A stretch of DNA of 64,000 nucleotides from a bacterium. Lineage in GTDB: Bacteria; Armatimonadota; Abditibacteriia; Abditibacteriales; Abditibacteriaceae. The position numbers and the translations under genes are program-made. The stretch is taken from NCBI GenBank assembly GCA_004172935.1, contig SDZD01000009.1, positions 1 to 64,000 on the forward strand, read 5' to 3'. Below the pieces are notes generated by a model that did no database searches, had not been told where the DNA came from, and was given only the letters and a program-made list of their open reading frames with translations. Shown here piece by piece: positions 28,945 through 39,193 of this stretch; the first letter of the stretch is position 1; each line of letters opens with the position of its first letter.

Positions 28945-30546
28945 TTAAGACGCCAAAGGAGATATTCCTTCCCATGTAGCGTGGTAAGATTCTGGCAAAT
29001 CAGACTTTTCGAACCACCCCGGTAAAGCGACAATATCGTCGTAACCTCCACTGGGGCCTGCCTGCATAAGATTTGGTTTTACACCCGCCCCTTTAAAATT
29101 TATCCCCCCCTCATCTTGGCCATATTGCCCCACGCTATAAAGTAGGAATGGTAGATGTTGCATCTGCTCCATGACAAGGTAACCAGTTGGCTGTTTCGAA
29201 CCAGGAGCATACGCCAGTGCCGGAACAGCGATAGCATTATGAGGCATTTTCTTGGTGTAAATGGGGCCTCCTATGTACCATTGTCTATAAGTTTTCGACT
29301 TCGGAGAATAACGAAGTTGATGAGTTGGATTGAATGGGTCGTTTTCGATCTTCTTCAAATACTTCGGCATAAGCTCGTTCAAGTTGCGCGGTGGGTGCCC
29401 TTGCTCCAACTCGAAGGCACGCACGGCCATTGCCGTAATCAAGACGATTTCTTGAGCTTCGGCTTTGTCTATTTCTACAAAGCCGAAGACAATGTTATAG
29501 AACATCATACGCCTTAACGGATCATCATCTTTCAAATCGAGGCCATCAGGATATTCCGTAGCGCGTTGCAGCACAGGAACTTTGGCCTGAGCAATGAGCC
29601 AATCTGATTGCTTTTCCAATAATTCTAAGGCCCGCTTTTTGTTCGTCCATCGAAAACGCATCTGTTCGGCAGTACCAATATCCGAACGTTCGGGATGCGT
29701 CGCATTAGCTATCAAGCGCAAATCGTTTCGCTCACACCAACGATAGATTCTTGCCATCCGCTGCTTCTGAGTAACTTTGAACGCATCACTTATCGAGGAG
29801 AGAAATATGCGATTTCGCTCAAGTTCTCTGGTGGCCTGGCGCAGTTGGGAAGCATTCAAATGAGGCATCAACTGCACGAGTTCAGTGTCAATTGCAACCC
29901 TTTTCCGAGCGGACCAATAAAGCGCCCCATAATCCCGCGAATGGCTCTGGTGATTGTAAAACGATGTAGCATCGCGGCAATAAGAATGATGAATGTCCAA
30001 AAGCCAGTTGAGAGCGGAGGCACTGTCGCCTCGCTGCCAACAGGCACGAGCTTGAATTAATGCGGACTGAATCGCAGAACCTCGACTTCTCCAAAGGCGG
30101 GCAAGTGTCTGCTCTGATTCCTCAATATCGTCTGGCACATACAACGGGAGATCCAATGATTGCCGCCATAAAGCGAGTGCCGATTGACTGGCCTTGAGAT
30201 AAGCCACCTTCTTGGAGAGCGGGAAAACTTTGTTGTATCGAGTTGTGTAGGGCCGAGGAGCCTTTGGGTGTGTCCCAAGGAAACCATCATCAAAACCAGT
30301 AAGTTGGGGCATACCGAGTGGGGCACTGACTGCAATCGTTCTAGGAGGCACAGGAGGCAATGCAGCAACCGCCTGACTTATCAAATCGAAAGCATTGTTC
30401 TCAGGCGGCACTTCGAGCACATGGGGTGTGGGTGGAGGCAGTTGGTTTTGATAGTGATAGACCAAGGCCGGAATTAAGGCGAGGAGACATGCGCCCCCGC
30501 TCCCAATCATCAGCCATTTTTCTCCCCTGCTCCATTGCCGTTTCAT
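28945..30546 (-). CDS. Single-TM anchored protein with pseudopilin-like C-terminal segment, function unknown
   Basis: N-terminal TM (MIGSGGACLLALIPALVYHY). The C-terminal NDPFNPTHQLRYSPKSKTY...FLLYSVGQYGQDEGG...DDIVALPGW resembles DPF..LRY..YSVGxDGxDDGG segments. Start taken at the second Met. Confidence 0.6.
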   Translation of the reverse strand: MKRQWSRGEKWLMIGSGGACLLALIPALVYHYQNQLPPPTPHVLEVPPENNAFDLISQAVAALPPVPPRTIAVSAPLGMPQLTGFDDGFLGTHPKAPRPYTTRYNKVFPLSKKVAYLKASQSALALWRQSLDLPLYVPDDIEESEQTLARLWRSRGSAIQSALIQARACWQRGDSASALNWLLDIHHSYCRDATSFYNHQSHSRDYGALYWSARKRVAIDTELVQLMPHLNASQLRQATRELERNRIFLSSISDAFKVTQKQRMARIYRWCERNDLRLIANATHPERSDIGTAEQMRFRWTNKKRALELLEKQSDWLIAQAKVPVLQRATEYPDGLDLKDDDPLRRMMFYNIVFGFVEIDKAEAQEIVLITAMAVRAFELEQGHPPRNLNELMPKYLKKIENDPFNPTHQLRYSPKSKTYRQWYIGGPIYTKKMPHNAIAVPALAYAPGSKQPTGYLVMEQMQHLPFLLYSVGQYGQDEGGINFKGAGVKPNLMQAGPSGGYDDIVALPGWFEKSDLPESYHATWEGISPLAS

Positions 30547-30565
30547 GCTCTTAATTTCGGATAAC

Positions 30566-30600
30566 AAAAGGCCCGCTGCAAGTTTGCAACGGGCCTTTTC
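30566..30600. terminator. Intrinsic terminator
   Basis: aaaaggcccgctgcaagtttgcaacgggcctttt. Confidence 0.8.
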
Positions 30601-30615
30601 TGAAATGATCGGTGT

Positions 30616-31686
30616 TTAGAAGAAGCGGGCGGCTTCGCGGAGCAAAGACTCGGTTTCTTCCCAGCCGATGCAGCCATCGGTGATGGAGACGCCGTACTTC
30701 AGGGTGTTGAGCGGGCCTTCTTTCTGGCTACCGGCGTGGATGTTCGATTCGAGCATCGCGCCGATGACGGCGTTCTCGCCGCCAGCACGGGTTTCCAGAA
30801 TGTCGCGCCACACGATGGATTGGCGGGTGGCATCTTTGCCGGAGTTGGCGTGCGAGCAATCGACGACCAAACCGCGCGACATGCCGCCCTTTTCGAGCTT
30901 ACGAGCCGCTTCCTCGATGTGGGCACGCGAGAAGTTAGTGCCTTTGCGTCCGCCACGCAGCACGAGGTGGCAGTAAGGGTTACCCGCCGTCTGAACAGCG
31001 CACGAACGCCCTTCGGCGTCGATGCCGAGGAAAGCGTGCGTATGGTTCGCCGATTGAAGAGCGTCGAGGGCCGTTTGCAAATCACCATCCGTTCCGTTTT
31101 TGAAACCAACGGGCATCGAAAGGCCGGAGGCCATTTCGCGATGCGTCTGCGATTCGGTGGTACGAGCGCCAATAGCCGCCCACGAAACGAGATCGGCGAT
31201 GTACTGCGGCACAATCGGGTCGAGAAACTCGGTCGCGCTGGGAAGGCCCAAAGCGGCGGTGTCGAGCAGAATCTGGCGGGCGATGCGAAGGCCAGCCTCG
31301 GTATTAAACGAACCGTCGAGATATGGGTCGTTGACGAGACCTTTCCAGCCAACGGTGGTGCGTGGCTTCTCGAAATAAACGCGCATCACGATTTCGAGCG
31401 AGTCGCGCAGTTCGTGGCGCAAACGAGCTAAACGGCGCGCATAATCGGTTGCGGCAGCCGGGTCATGAATGGAGCAAGGACCAACGATGGCGAGGAAGCG
31501 ATTATCGCGCCCGGCCAAAATGTTCTCGATGGCAGTACGGCCTTCCCGAACGGTCTGGGCCACTTCGGGCGACAGAGCGATTTCTTCGCGCAAGGCGCGC
31601 GGCGGCGGAAGCGGCGCACCGAAGGTGACGCGCGCATCCTGGAGCGGCGCTGCCTGAATAAGACTTTCAGTAGCGGTGGAACTCAT
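30616..31686 (-). CDS. 3-deoxy-7-phosphoheptulonate (DAHP) synthase, class I
   Basis: [68 protein letters not shown]. Confidence 0.97.
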   Translation of the reverse strand: MSSTATESLIQAAPLQDARVTFGAPLPPPRALREEIALSPEVAQTVREGRTAIENILAGRDNRFLAIVGPCSIHDPAAATDYARRLARLRHELRDSLEIVMRVYFEKPRTTVGWKGLVNDPYLDGSFNTEAGLRIARQILLDTAALGLPSATEFLDPIVPQYIADLVSWAAIGARTTESQTHREMASGLSMPVGFKNGTDGDLQTALDALQSANHTHAFLGIDAEGRSCAVQTAGNPYCHLVLRGGRKGTNFSRAHIEEAARKLEKGGMSRGLVVDCSHANSGKDATRQSIVWRDILETRAGGENAVIGAMLESNIHAGSQKEGPLNTLKYGVSITDGCIGWEETESLLREAARFF

Positions 31687-31925
31687 GGGATTACTGGATT
31701 TGAAAAGAGTTTAGCGACGTTCAGGATTCATTGAACTCCCAAGCCCAGACTTATTCACTGCATATTAGACAAGGAAGAAGTAAGCACGCCTACTACACCC
31801 GCTTTTCCTCCACTGTTCAAGCAGGCAAAAGGCAATGGCCCGCGAACTGGGTTCACGAGCCACTGAAACCTTAATCCTGCCATACACTCAAGCAACGCGA
31901 GGGGAAAACAAGCCCCTCTTTCGCA

Positions 31926-34900
31926 CTAGGCTACTGTTGCAGACGAGGCCTTCTTCGCCGGAATGGGACGTACACCTTCCATCCAGCGCACCACGCGGAA
32001 CTCGGCCTTTTCGCGCGCCGTATCGAGCGTTTCCAGAGGCCAGTTGGCGTTCTCGAACTTCCCGGCTTCGTTCAACACTTTCATAACTCGCTCGGCGCCC
32101 TCGTCGTTAAACCACAACGTCTGACTGAAGTTGTTAACCGCCAACAACGCGCGCGCGGCATCATCGGCCAACAGCGAGTTCAGGAACACAAGCGCCGAAG
32201 CGTTCGATTCGTTGGACGCTGCCGCGAGGCTAATGCGCAACTCTTCGCCCCAACCTTCGCTTTCCAGACCGAGTTCGAACCAAACCGCTTCGACCATTTC
32301 GGCCAATAGCCACTCGTCGGCCCATGCCCGCGCCTGAGCGCGTGGGTTGGCGGCGTGGTTCAAGTGCCCCAATTCGGCCAATAGCGCGTACCCCAACCAG
32401 AACGGTCGGCGCTCGGCGTCGGGCCATGCCAACGCCTGTTCGATGAGTTGCATCGCCGGATTGACGAATCCGTCAATTTCGCCCGACACATTCATGAAGA
32501 CATTAGCCGCGCGCGCAAAGGCACGCAGACGCCGCCTCAATTCAGCGAGGGCTTCTTCTTGCGAAAGCGCAGGCACGACGGGCGTTGCCGCGACAGCAAC
32601 AGCGGGCGCCTCTGCTGCGGGCGCGACGGCGGCAGCCTCGCTTTCGACGGCATCCTCATCGCTCACTTCTTCCTCGCTAACTTCGGGTTCGGGGGCTTTC
32701 TCTTTGAGTTCGAGCAACGAGCGCCACAACTTCACGTCGCACAGGCCACGGAACGGGGCATCGAGCGGTTCGAGCAACAGTTCGCGTAGCGCCCTATCGA
32801 CCGAAGGCACGCCCGCGCCGTTCAGTCGCTGAGCCAAACGGGCATACAATCCGGCTTCATCATGGACTTCGCGCCAGTTCCAGAACACCTGCGAACCATA
32901 GGAACCAAGTTCGATGTATAGGCCGTGTTCGCAAATATCCTTCGAGGAGCGCAGGTATTCGAGTTTGGTGGTGTTGTCGCGGAAGATGGCGTAGCAGGGG
33001 CTATGCGGGTTCAAATTGAGCGCGTCGCCGATGGTACGCTGCACCATCTCGCCACTGGCCTTGTCGGCGAAGCCGCACGAATGGTGAATCCAACCGCCTG
33101 TTCCCATGACGTTGTTGTTGAACACCACGAGCGTACGCTCATCGCCGAGTTGGTTACTGTAGACGAAGACATCCTCGTTGACATGCCCGTTACCCGTCCA
33201 TAGATCGAACAGCAGGAAGTTGTCGCTGCCAGCGAACAGTTCGCGCTTGCGCAGCAACGGGAAAATCACTCGCTCATGGTGTTCGATGAAGCCCTTATCA
33301 GCCACCTCGTTCCAGTAAGCGCGCGGATATTCCATGCCGTATTTCTCGCGCATTCCCTCGATTTGACCGTGACCCCACATCGGGAGTCCCGGCAGGGTCG
33401 CGAGAAGGGTCGCGACGCCAAAATATTTGTCACCCTTGCCGAATTGGTCCGCCGCTGTCTCCTCATCGGGGTTATTCATGAAGTTGACGAAGCGCCCCAG
33501 AATATCACGGTCGAACTCCAACGTGTTTTTGATGACGAGTCGATAGTTAGCGTTCTCTTCGTCGCGCAACATGTGCATGAACGCCGAGTTGTAAACGCGG
33601 TGCATTCCCAGAGTGCGAACGAAGTAGCCTTCCATCAGCCAGAAGGCTTCGGCCAACAGCAGCGTTCCGGGCACTTCGACAGCGACCCGGTCTACGACCT
33701 CACGCCAGAACTCGCGCGGCATCAAAGCATCGAACTGCGCCGCCGACAGACCACGACCAGCACGGGAGGGAATGTCGCCGCCACTGCCCGCCGCCGGGAA
33801 CCACAGGCGGTGGATGTGCTTTTTGGCCAGAGTCATGGCGGCGTCAAAGCGAATGATGGGGAAGTGGCGCGCAACAGCGAGGATGGTTTCGATAACCACT
33901 TCGCGTACTTCGGGCTTCAGATAATCGAGCTGAGCGGTGTCATTCCACGGCATCGCGGTGCCGTCGTTACCGTGATAGACGTAGCGATTCTCGCCAGTCG
34001 CACGGTCGAGGCGCCGGAATACCACGCTGGCGTCGCTTTGGGTGTAGTAGCCGTTTTCCAGGAAAATACCGACTTGCTCGTTATTGCTCAGGTCGGCGCC
34101 ATCGAAGCTAGAATTGGGGAATGGCGGTTGGTCGAGCGACAAAAACCAGTCGGGATGCTCCATCATCCAATCCGAATCGAGGCCGGTATGGTTGGGCACC
34201 ATGTCCGAAGCCATGCGGATGCCACGGCGAAAAGCACGGCTCTTCAAATTTTCGAGCGCTTCCCAACCGCCCAGTTCGGGCGCCACCTCGTAGTTCTTCA
34301 GCGAGTAGGCCGACGCGATGGCGTCGGGGTTGCCCGTCATACGCTTAATTTTTTGGCTGGCTGGCGAACGCTCCCACACGCCGATCAGCCACAATCCAGT
34401 GATGCCGCGCGCCGCCAACTCCTCAAGCTCCTCATCGGGAACTTGGTCGAGCCGTCCGATGTGATGTCCGAATTTCTTGGAGAGTTGATCAAGCCACACA
34501 TAGGTTTGCTTGGCGAGCAAAACCGTCTTGGGCATCCAGTCGGTATCACCCGAAAAAGCCTCGTAGTCGTCCAGGCCAACAAGTCCGGTGCCGTCACCAC
34601 TGCCGTTGTTGCCAAAGGTCAGCACCTGTGCTGGCCCCGGCCCGTAGAAAATCGGTTTCTCTTCTTCGCGAATCAAATCGAGGTGAAGCAGAATGCGCGA
34701 CATAAACGGCAAAGCAATGTCGCCCCAGTGCTCCAGCATAAAACGCAGTTGCGCCTCAATCGAATCGGGATGCTTTTTAATTGGCTGTAGCAACATCGAC
34801 AACAGATCGAGATTGTCTGGGCCAAACGAAGGCAATGTCTGGAAATAAAGCCCCAGCGTGCTGATGGCTTTGGCGTAGACCGTCGTTTCCAGAGCCGCAT

Positions 34901-35363
34901 CGTCGAACAACTCGTCGAACACTACCAAAGCGGGGTTCGAGTTGGCGAGATGGACACGCATCAACAGTTCGAGCGCATCGGGACGAGCGGAGAGTTCGAC
35001 TTCAGGGGGAGCAAATCCAATTTGCAGGGATTGAAGCAACGCCTCGGTTTCGCGTTCACCGATATTTCCGTCCAAATAGCTGGGGGCTTCTTCGAGAGCA
35101 TCGGGGGAAACTTCCTCGGTGTATCGCACAATGACCGAAGCAAAGATTTCATCCAGTAGCGCAGCAGCGGCAAGTCGGCCCGATTTGACGGCCCGCTCAG
35201 GCTGATTGCTCAGGTCGCGGGTCGCGTTGATTTTGGCCGCCAACTCGCGGGCCAATGCAAAGTCAGAAAACGAAGGGGCCGAGAAGGCGTAACCCTCGCG
35301 GGCCGAATTAACCAGGGGAAAATAGCCGGACGCAGCAAAACGCAACGATTTGGTTGGCGACAT
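31926..35363 (-). CDS. Large GH13 (alpha-amylase family) glycoside hydrolase
   Basis: 1145 aa; ASDMVPNHTGLDSDWM (region I), IIRFDAAMTLAKKHI (nucleophile region II), LLLAEAFWLMEG (acid/base region III). Acidic/Ala linker near the C-terminus. Confidence 0.88.
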   Translation of the reverse strand: MSPTKSLRFAASGYFPLVNSAREGYAFSAPSFSDFALARELAAKINATRDLSNQPERAVKSGRLAAAALLDEIFASVIVRYTEEVSPDALEEAPSYLDGNIGERETEALLQSLQIGFAPPEVELSARPDALELLMRVHLANSNPALVVFDELFDDAALETTVYAKAISTLGLYFQTLPSFGPDNLDLLSMLLQPIKKHPDSIEAQLRFMLEHWGDIALPFMSRILLHLDLIREEEKPIFYGPGPAQVLTFGNNGSGDGTGLVGLDDYEAFSGDTDWMPKTVLLAKQTYVWLDQLSKKFGHHIGRLDQVPDEELEELAARGITGLWLIGVWERSPASQKIKRMTGNPDAIASAYSLKNYEVAPELGGWEALENLKSRAFRRGIRMASDMVPNHTGLDSDWMMEHPDWFLSLDQPPFPNSSFDGADLSNNEQVGIFLENGYYTQSDASVVFRRLDRATGENRYVYHGNDGTAMPWNDTAQLDYLKPEVREVVIETILAVARHFPIIRFDAAMTLAKKHIHRLWFPAAGSGGDIPSRAGRGLSAAQFDALMPREFWREVVDRVAVEVPGTLLLAEAFWLMEGYFVRTLGMHRVYNSAFMHMLRDEENANYRLVIKNTLEFDRDILGRFVNFMNNPDEETAADQFGKGDKYFGVATLLATLPGLPMWGHGQIEGMREKYGMEYPRAYWNEVADKGFIEHHERVIFPLLRKRELFAGSDNFLLFDLWTGNGHVNEDVFVYSNQLGDERTLVVFNNNVMGTGGWIHHSCGFADKASGEMVQRTIGDALNLNPHSPCYAIFRDNTTKLEYLRSSKDICEHGLYIELGSYGSQVFWNWREVHDEAGLYARLAQRLNGAGVPSVDRALRELLLEPLDAPFRGLCDVKLWRSLLELKEKAPEPEVSEEEVSDEDAVESEAAAVAPAAEAPAVAVAATPVVPALSQEEALAELRRRLRAFARAANVFMNVSGEIDGFVNPAMQLIEQALAWPDAERRPFWLGYALLAELGHLNHAANPRAQARAWADEWLLAEMVEAVWFELGLESEGWGEELRISLAAASNESNASALVFLNSLLADDAARALLAVNNFSQTLWFNDEGAERVMKVLNEAGKFENANWPLETLDTAREKAEFRVVRWMEGVRPIPAKKASSATVA

Positions 35364-35685
35364 GAATACCTTAAGTTTGTCTCAAACACTTGTACCCCAT
35401 GTCACAAAGTTCTCAAAGACAGCATTAATTGCGTCTCGCAAGGAGGTTCTCCTACTGCTTTGCGGGATTTGCCTACGCAGTGGGGCGTAAAGCGAATCAG
35501 GCAAGTACAAGAGGAACTCCTGAGAAATCCAACACGGGGAATTAAGCATTCACGACGAATAAAAATAGGAAAAGGCGCAACAAGTCGCCAGCATTAAATA
35601 AATATTTTTTCACTTATAAAATTCCATTGCATTTCCATCACCCACGCTGATAAAGTTGTCGTGTTCCCGGAGGGGGACAATCCCT

Positions 35686-36111
35686 ATGAAAATTACGAAA
35701 TCCCTTTGGTTAGTGGCCCTTCTCTGCTGTGCACCTGCAAGTGTCGTAATGACTGGTTGCGGCGGCGGTAACTCAAGCATTCCAGCGGGCACTCTCCCCG
35801 GCTCCTACTTTGGCACTTACGAAGTAACCAGTGGCCCCGACGATGGACAAACAGGCACCCTATCACTGACTGTTGCTTCTAATGGCGCAATTACTGGCAC
35901 AGTCGTCTCTCCGCAGGGTAGTTTCGGCTTTACAGGCACCGCCAATACCTCGTCTGGCAGTTTCTCGGTCACAGGTCTCTTCAACGACACCAACGGCACA
36001 GGGACAGGGACAATCCGTAGCAGCAGTGGTGTGCTACGGGGAAGCGGCCAATTCACACTCAGCAACAACGACGCTGGCACATTCACCTTCGCGAAAGTCT
36101 CTATCACCTAA
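35686..36111 (+). CDS. Small putative lipoprotein
   Basis: MKITKSLWLVALLCCAPASVVMTGCGGG lipobox-like signal; Gly/Thr/Ser-rich beta-repeat-like mature region. ATG at 35686. Confidence 0.65.
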   Translation: MKITKSLWLVALLCCAPASVVMTGCGGGNSSIPAGTLPGSYFGTYEVTSGPDDGQTGTLSLTVASNGAITGTVVSPQGSFGFTGTANTSSGSFSVTGLFNDTNGTGTGTIRSSSGVLRGSGQFTLSNNDAGTFTFAKVSIT

Positions 36112-36123
36112 CGATATTTATCC

Positions 36124-36170
36124 CTCAAGCCTCGTCACATAATCAACAGTGACGAGGCTTTCCTGTTTTT
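36124..36170. terminator. Intrinsic terminator
   Basis: caagcctcgtcacataatcaacagtgacgaggctttcctgttttt. Confidence 0.7.
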
Positions 36171-36204
36171 GGCATGTCATGCTTGATAAAATCGCTTCGC
36201 CCAT

Positions 36205-37674
36205 ATGAAAATCGCGTTTATCGCGTCCGAGTGCGCGCCCTTCGCCAAAACCGGCGGATTGGGTGATGTCGTCGGCGCTCTTCCGAAAGCTCTCACCGCA
36301 CTTGGTCATGACGTGCGCGTGTTTTTGCCCCTGTACTCATCCATCAACCGCCATAAATTCGGTATCGAACCGCGCGGAGCTATTGGCGTACACATGGGAA
36401 GTGGCGAAGAGATGTGGCTGGGAACGCACGAAGCCAAACTCAGCGATGGTACTCCGGTCACGTTTTTCGAATACGACCGTTTCTATGGGCGACGCGGCAT
36501 TTATGGCGATCCCGAAGAGTTCCCCGATAACGCTTTTCGCTTCGCCCTGCTCCCCAAAGCCGGATTGCAGTGGTGTAAGGACATGGATTGGATTCCCGAT
36601 GTTGTTCACGTTCACGACTGGTCGAGCGCGCTCGGCTCCGTGTTCTTGAAAACATGGGATCGGGTTTTGTCGCCGCTGTCGAAAACCGCCTCAGTCCTCA
36701 CCATCCATAATATCGGCTATGCGGGCAAATTCGACCGCTCCGTTATGAAGTTCATCGGCCTTGGTGACGAATATTTCACCTCCGATATTTTCGAGGATGG
36801 CGGCAGAGTCAACCTGCTCAAAGCGGGCATTCACTTCGCCGATGCCATCACCACTGTTTCGCCGACGCACGCCCACGAAATTCTGGGGCCAATCGGTGGT
36901 CAGGGGTTAGCTCCCTATCTCAACAATCGGCGCGGCGATGTATCGGGCATTTTGAACGGCGTCGATTACGAGGACTGGAACCCCGAAACCGACCCGCACA
37001 TTCCCGCCAACTATTCCAGCGATGATATGAGCGGCAAAGCGATTTGTAAGGCCGTTTTGCAGGAACGTTTCGGCCTCAATTTCGAGCCGAAGGTGCCGAT
37101 TCTGGGCATCGTGTCGCGCTTCGCCTCGCAAAAAGGCTTCGACTTGCTTCAGGCGGCGCTTCCTCGCGTTCTCGAATCCATGCCCTGCCAGTTGGTCGTA
37201 CTCGGCACAGGCGATCCGCAAACCGAAGCATTTTTCAACGACCTCGCGCGCCGTTATCCCGGTCGCGTTGGGGTATTTATCGGCTTTAGCGTCGAACTTT
37301 CCCACCTTGTCGAAGCGGGCAGCGACTTCTTCCTGATGCCCTCGATTTACGAACCCTGCGGACTCAACCAATCGTACTCGATGCGCTACGGCACCCTGCC
37401 TATCGTGCGTGCGACGGGCGGACTCGACGACACCGTTCACAACTACGACGAAAAACTCGGCACAGGTACAGGCTTCAAATTCTGGGACATTAACCCGATG
37501 GCGCTTTACTACTGCATTGGCTGGGCCGTTTCGACGTGGTTCGACCGCCCCGCCCACATTCAGAAGCTGCGCCGCGCCGCAATGGCTCAGGAATTTTCGT
37601 GGCAGGATTCGGGCAAACAATATGTCGCCGTGTACGAACACGCTATCCGTAATCGTCGCAGTGGAGCCATTTAA
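36205..37674 (+). CDS. glgA: Glycogen synthase (ADP-glucose type)
   Basis: MKIAFIASECAPFAKTGGLGDVVGALPKAL, VHVHDWSSAL, RFASQKGFDLL, PSIYEPCGLNQSYSMRYGTLPIVRATGGLDDTV. Confidence 0.97.
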   Translation: MKIAFIASECAPFAKTGGLGDVVGALPKALTALGHDVRVFLPLYSSINRHKFGIEPRGAIGVHMGSGEEMWLGTHEAKLSDGTPVTFFEYDRFYGRRGIYGDPEEFPDNAFRFALLPKAGLQWCKDMDWIPDVVHVHDWSSALGSVFLKTWDRVLSPLSKTASVLTIHNIGYAGKFDRSVMKFIGLGDEYFTSDIFEDGGRVNLLKAGIHFADAITTVSPTHAHEILGPIGGQGLAPYLNNRRGDVSGILNGVDYEDWNPETDPHIPANYSSDDMSGKAICKAVLQERFGLNFEPKVPILGIVSRFASQKGFDLLQAALPRVLESMPCQLVVLGTGDPQTEAFFNDLARRYPGRVGVFIGFSVELSHLVEAGSDFFLMPSIYEPCGLNQSYSMRYGTLPIVRATGGLDDTVHNYDEKLGTGTGFKFWDINPMALYYCIGWAVSTWFDRPAHIQKLRRAAMAQEFSWQDSGKQYVAVYEHAIRNRRSGAI

Positions 37675-37785
37675 AAAGCGTAACAATCGGCGAACGAAGG
37701 CGAACACTGTGCGTCTATAGGCACTTGACAGGCATTTTTTCCCGGCCATTGTGAGTTCTATTATCTTTTCCCGACAATTCCACAG

Positions 37786-39102
37786 TTGGGAAGAAGAAAA
37801 AGCTCGGATACACTTGGCCCGCACTTTTGGAGGCATTTTCTTACCTTGGCACCCGCACGCGAATCGCACCCTAACCAACCCGGCCAACCCGTTCCCACTG
37901 CAACACCCCGTAAAAAAGGTCGATTCTGGAAAGGCGTGGCCATCATGTGCCTAATTGCTATTGGCGGCGGCTTTGCGTTTAGCCTGACACAAACGGGCAA
38001 AGACGTTCAGGAACTTTTGCCGCAATTGCCGGAACTCGTTCAAGCGGGTTTCAATGCCAAGCAAGATCCCAACCTCTTATTTACTGAAGTGGGTACAGTT
38101 GACGGTCATGTCAACGTGCTGCTAGTTGGGCGTGACCGCAACTGGAAAATAGGCAAAGTTTTCGATCCAACGGTGAAAAAATATCGGTCTTATCAAGTTG
38201 AAGACAAAGATACCCGTCCTCGTTCGGATACGATGATTATTGCTTCGTTCGATAAAAACTCGAACAAAGTTCGCCTCATCTCCATCCCGCGCGACACTCG
38301 GATCCGCTACCGTGACTTCGATGGACGCCGTCACTCCGCCTGTAAGCTGAACTCGCTTTATGCCCAGCCCGAAGGCGACAAGCTTTTGGTCAAAGTCATG
38401 GGCGATGAACTCGGCGTGCGTATTGACCGCGTGGCAGAAATTAAGCTCGATGGTTTCACCAAACTCATCGACCGTGTTGGCGGTCTTGACATCAACGTAG
38501 AAGGCGCTTTATTTTCGGGCAAGCGTAAGCGCATGAAATACGAGGACAAATGGGGTGGCTGGAAAGTCGACTTGGAACCGGGGATGCAACATCTGGACGG
38601 TGAACAAGCGCACGGCTACGTTCGCTTCCGCTACGACAACGAAGGCGACCCCGGTCGTGTTCGTCGCCAGCAGCAAGTTATGAAGGCGCTAGTCAAGAAA
38701 ATGATGGGCGTCGGCTACGGACAGATGCCGGGTCTTATAATCGAACTCCAAAAGTTATTCAATTCGGATATGAGCAACGAGGAAATGGTCGCAGCAGCAA
38801 TGTTCGCCCGTAGCCTCAATAATTCGGCCAGCGTCACCCCGCTCACTCCTTACGGCATCTATGCTCCCGATGGCGGCGACATCATTCTCAACCGTCCAGA
38901 AAACGAGAAATTGTTCACCGCAATTTTCGGTGGTTCATTCGATCCACACAAATTCCTGGAGCTATCGCCCGAAACCAAACGCGATGACATTGGTTCACGC
39001 AACAACAACAATCCCTCGGCCCTGCCCGTCTTGCGTGAGGCTGGACTCGTAGAAAAGAAAACCCCCAAGGAAGCTCAAATCGAAGCGCCCGGACTGCAAT
39101 AA
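37786..39102 (+). CDS. LytR-CpsA-Psr (LCP) family protein; start uncertain (track start is TTG)
   Basis: TM segment, then RSDTMIIASFDKNSNKVRLISIPRDTRI, KLNSLYA and GEQAHGYVRFRYDNEGDPGRVRRQQQVMKAL. Confidence 0.92.
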   Translation: MGRRKSSDTLGPHFWRHFLTLAPARESHPNQPGQPVPTATPRKKGRFWKGVAIMCLIAIGGGFAFSLTQTGKDVQELLPQLPELVQAGFNAKQDPNLLFTEVGTVDGHVNVLLVGRDRNWKIGKVFDPTVKKYRSYQVEDKDTRPRSDTMIIASFDKNSNKVRLISIPRDTRIRYRDFDGRRHSACKLNSLYAQPEGDKLLVKVMGDELGVRIDRVAEIKLDGFTKLIDRVGGLDINVEGALFSGKRKRMKYEDKWGGWKVDLEPGMQHLDGEQAHGYVRFRYDNEGDPGRVRRQQQVMKALVKKMMGVGYGQMPGLIIELQKLFNSDMSNEEMVAAAMFARSLNNSASVTPLTPYGIYAPDGGDIILNRPENEKLFTAIFGGSFDPHKFLELSPETKRDDIGSRNNNNPSALPVLREAGLVEKKTPKEAQIEAPGLQ

Positions 39103-39140
39103 TAAAACGATTGGGTAAGACGGTTTAAGTTTTGCCCCGT

Positions 39141-39180
39141 AAAATAAAGCGCGCCCGTTAAAAAACGGCGCGCTTTTTTC
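39141..39180 (+). terminator. Intrinsic terminator
   Basis: aaagcgcgcccgttaaaaaacggcgcgctttttt. Confidence 0.85.
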
Positions 39181-39193
39181 ACAACTCTAATCC

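Noticed and set aside
33276-34790. 504-aa plus-strand ORF opposite the GH13 gene
   Set aside because: Antisense shadow ORF: the minus-strand frame carries clear GH13 motifs, while this translation has no recognisable domain and odd composition.
36118-36309. Small minus-strand ORF upstream of glgA
   Set aside because: Overlaps the terminator and the glgA start; no support.
36907-37887. 326-aa minus-strand ORF opposite glgA
   Set aside because: Shadow ORF; the plus strand encodes a canonical glycogen synthase.
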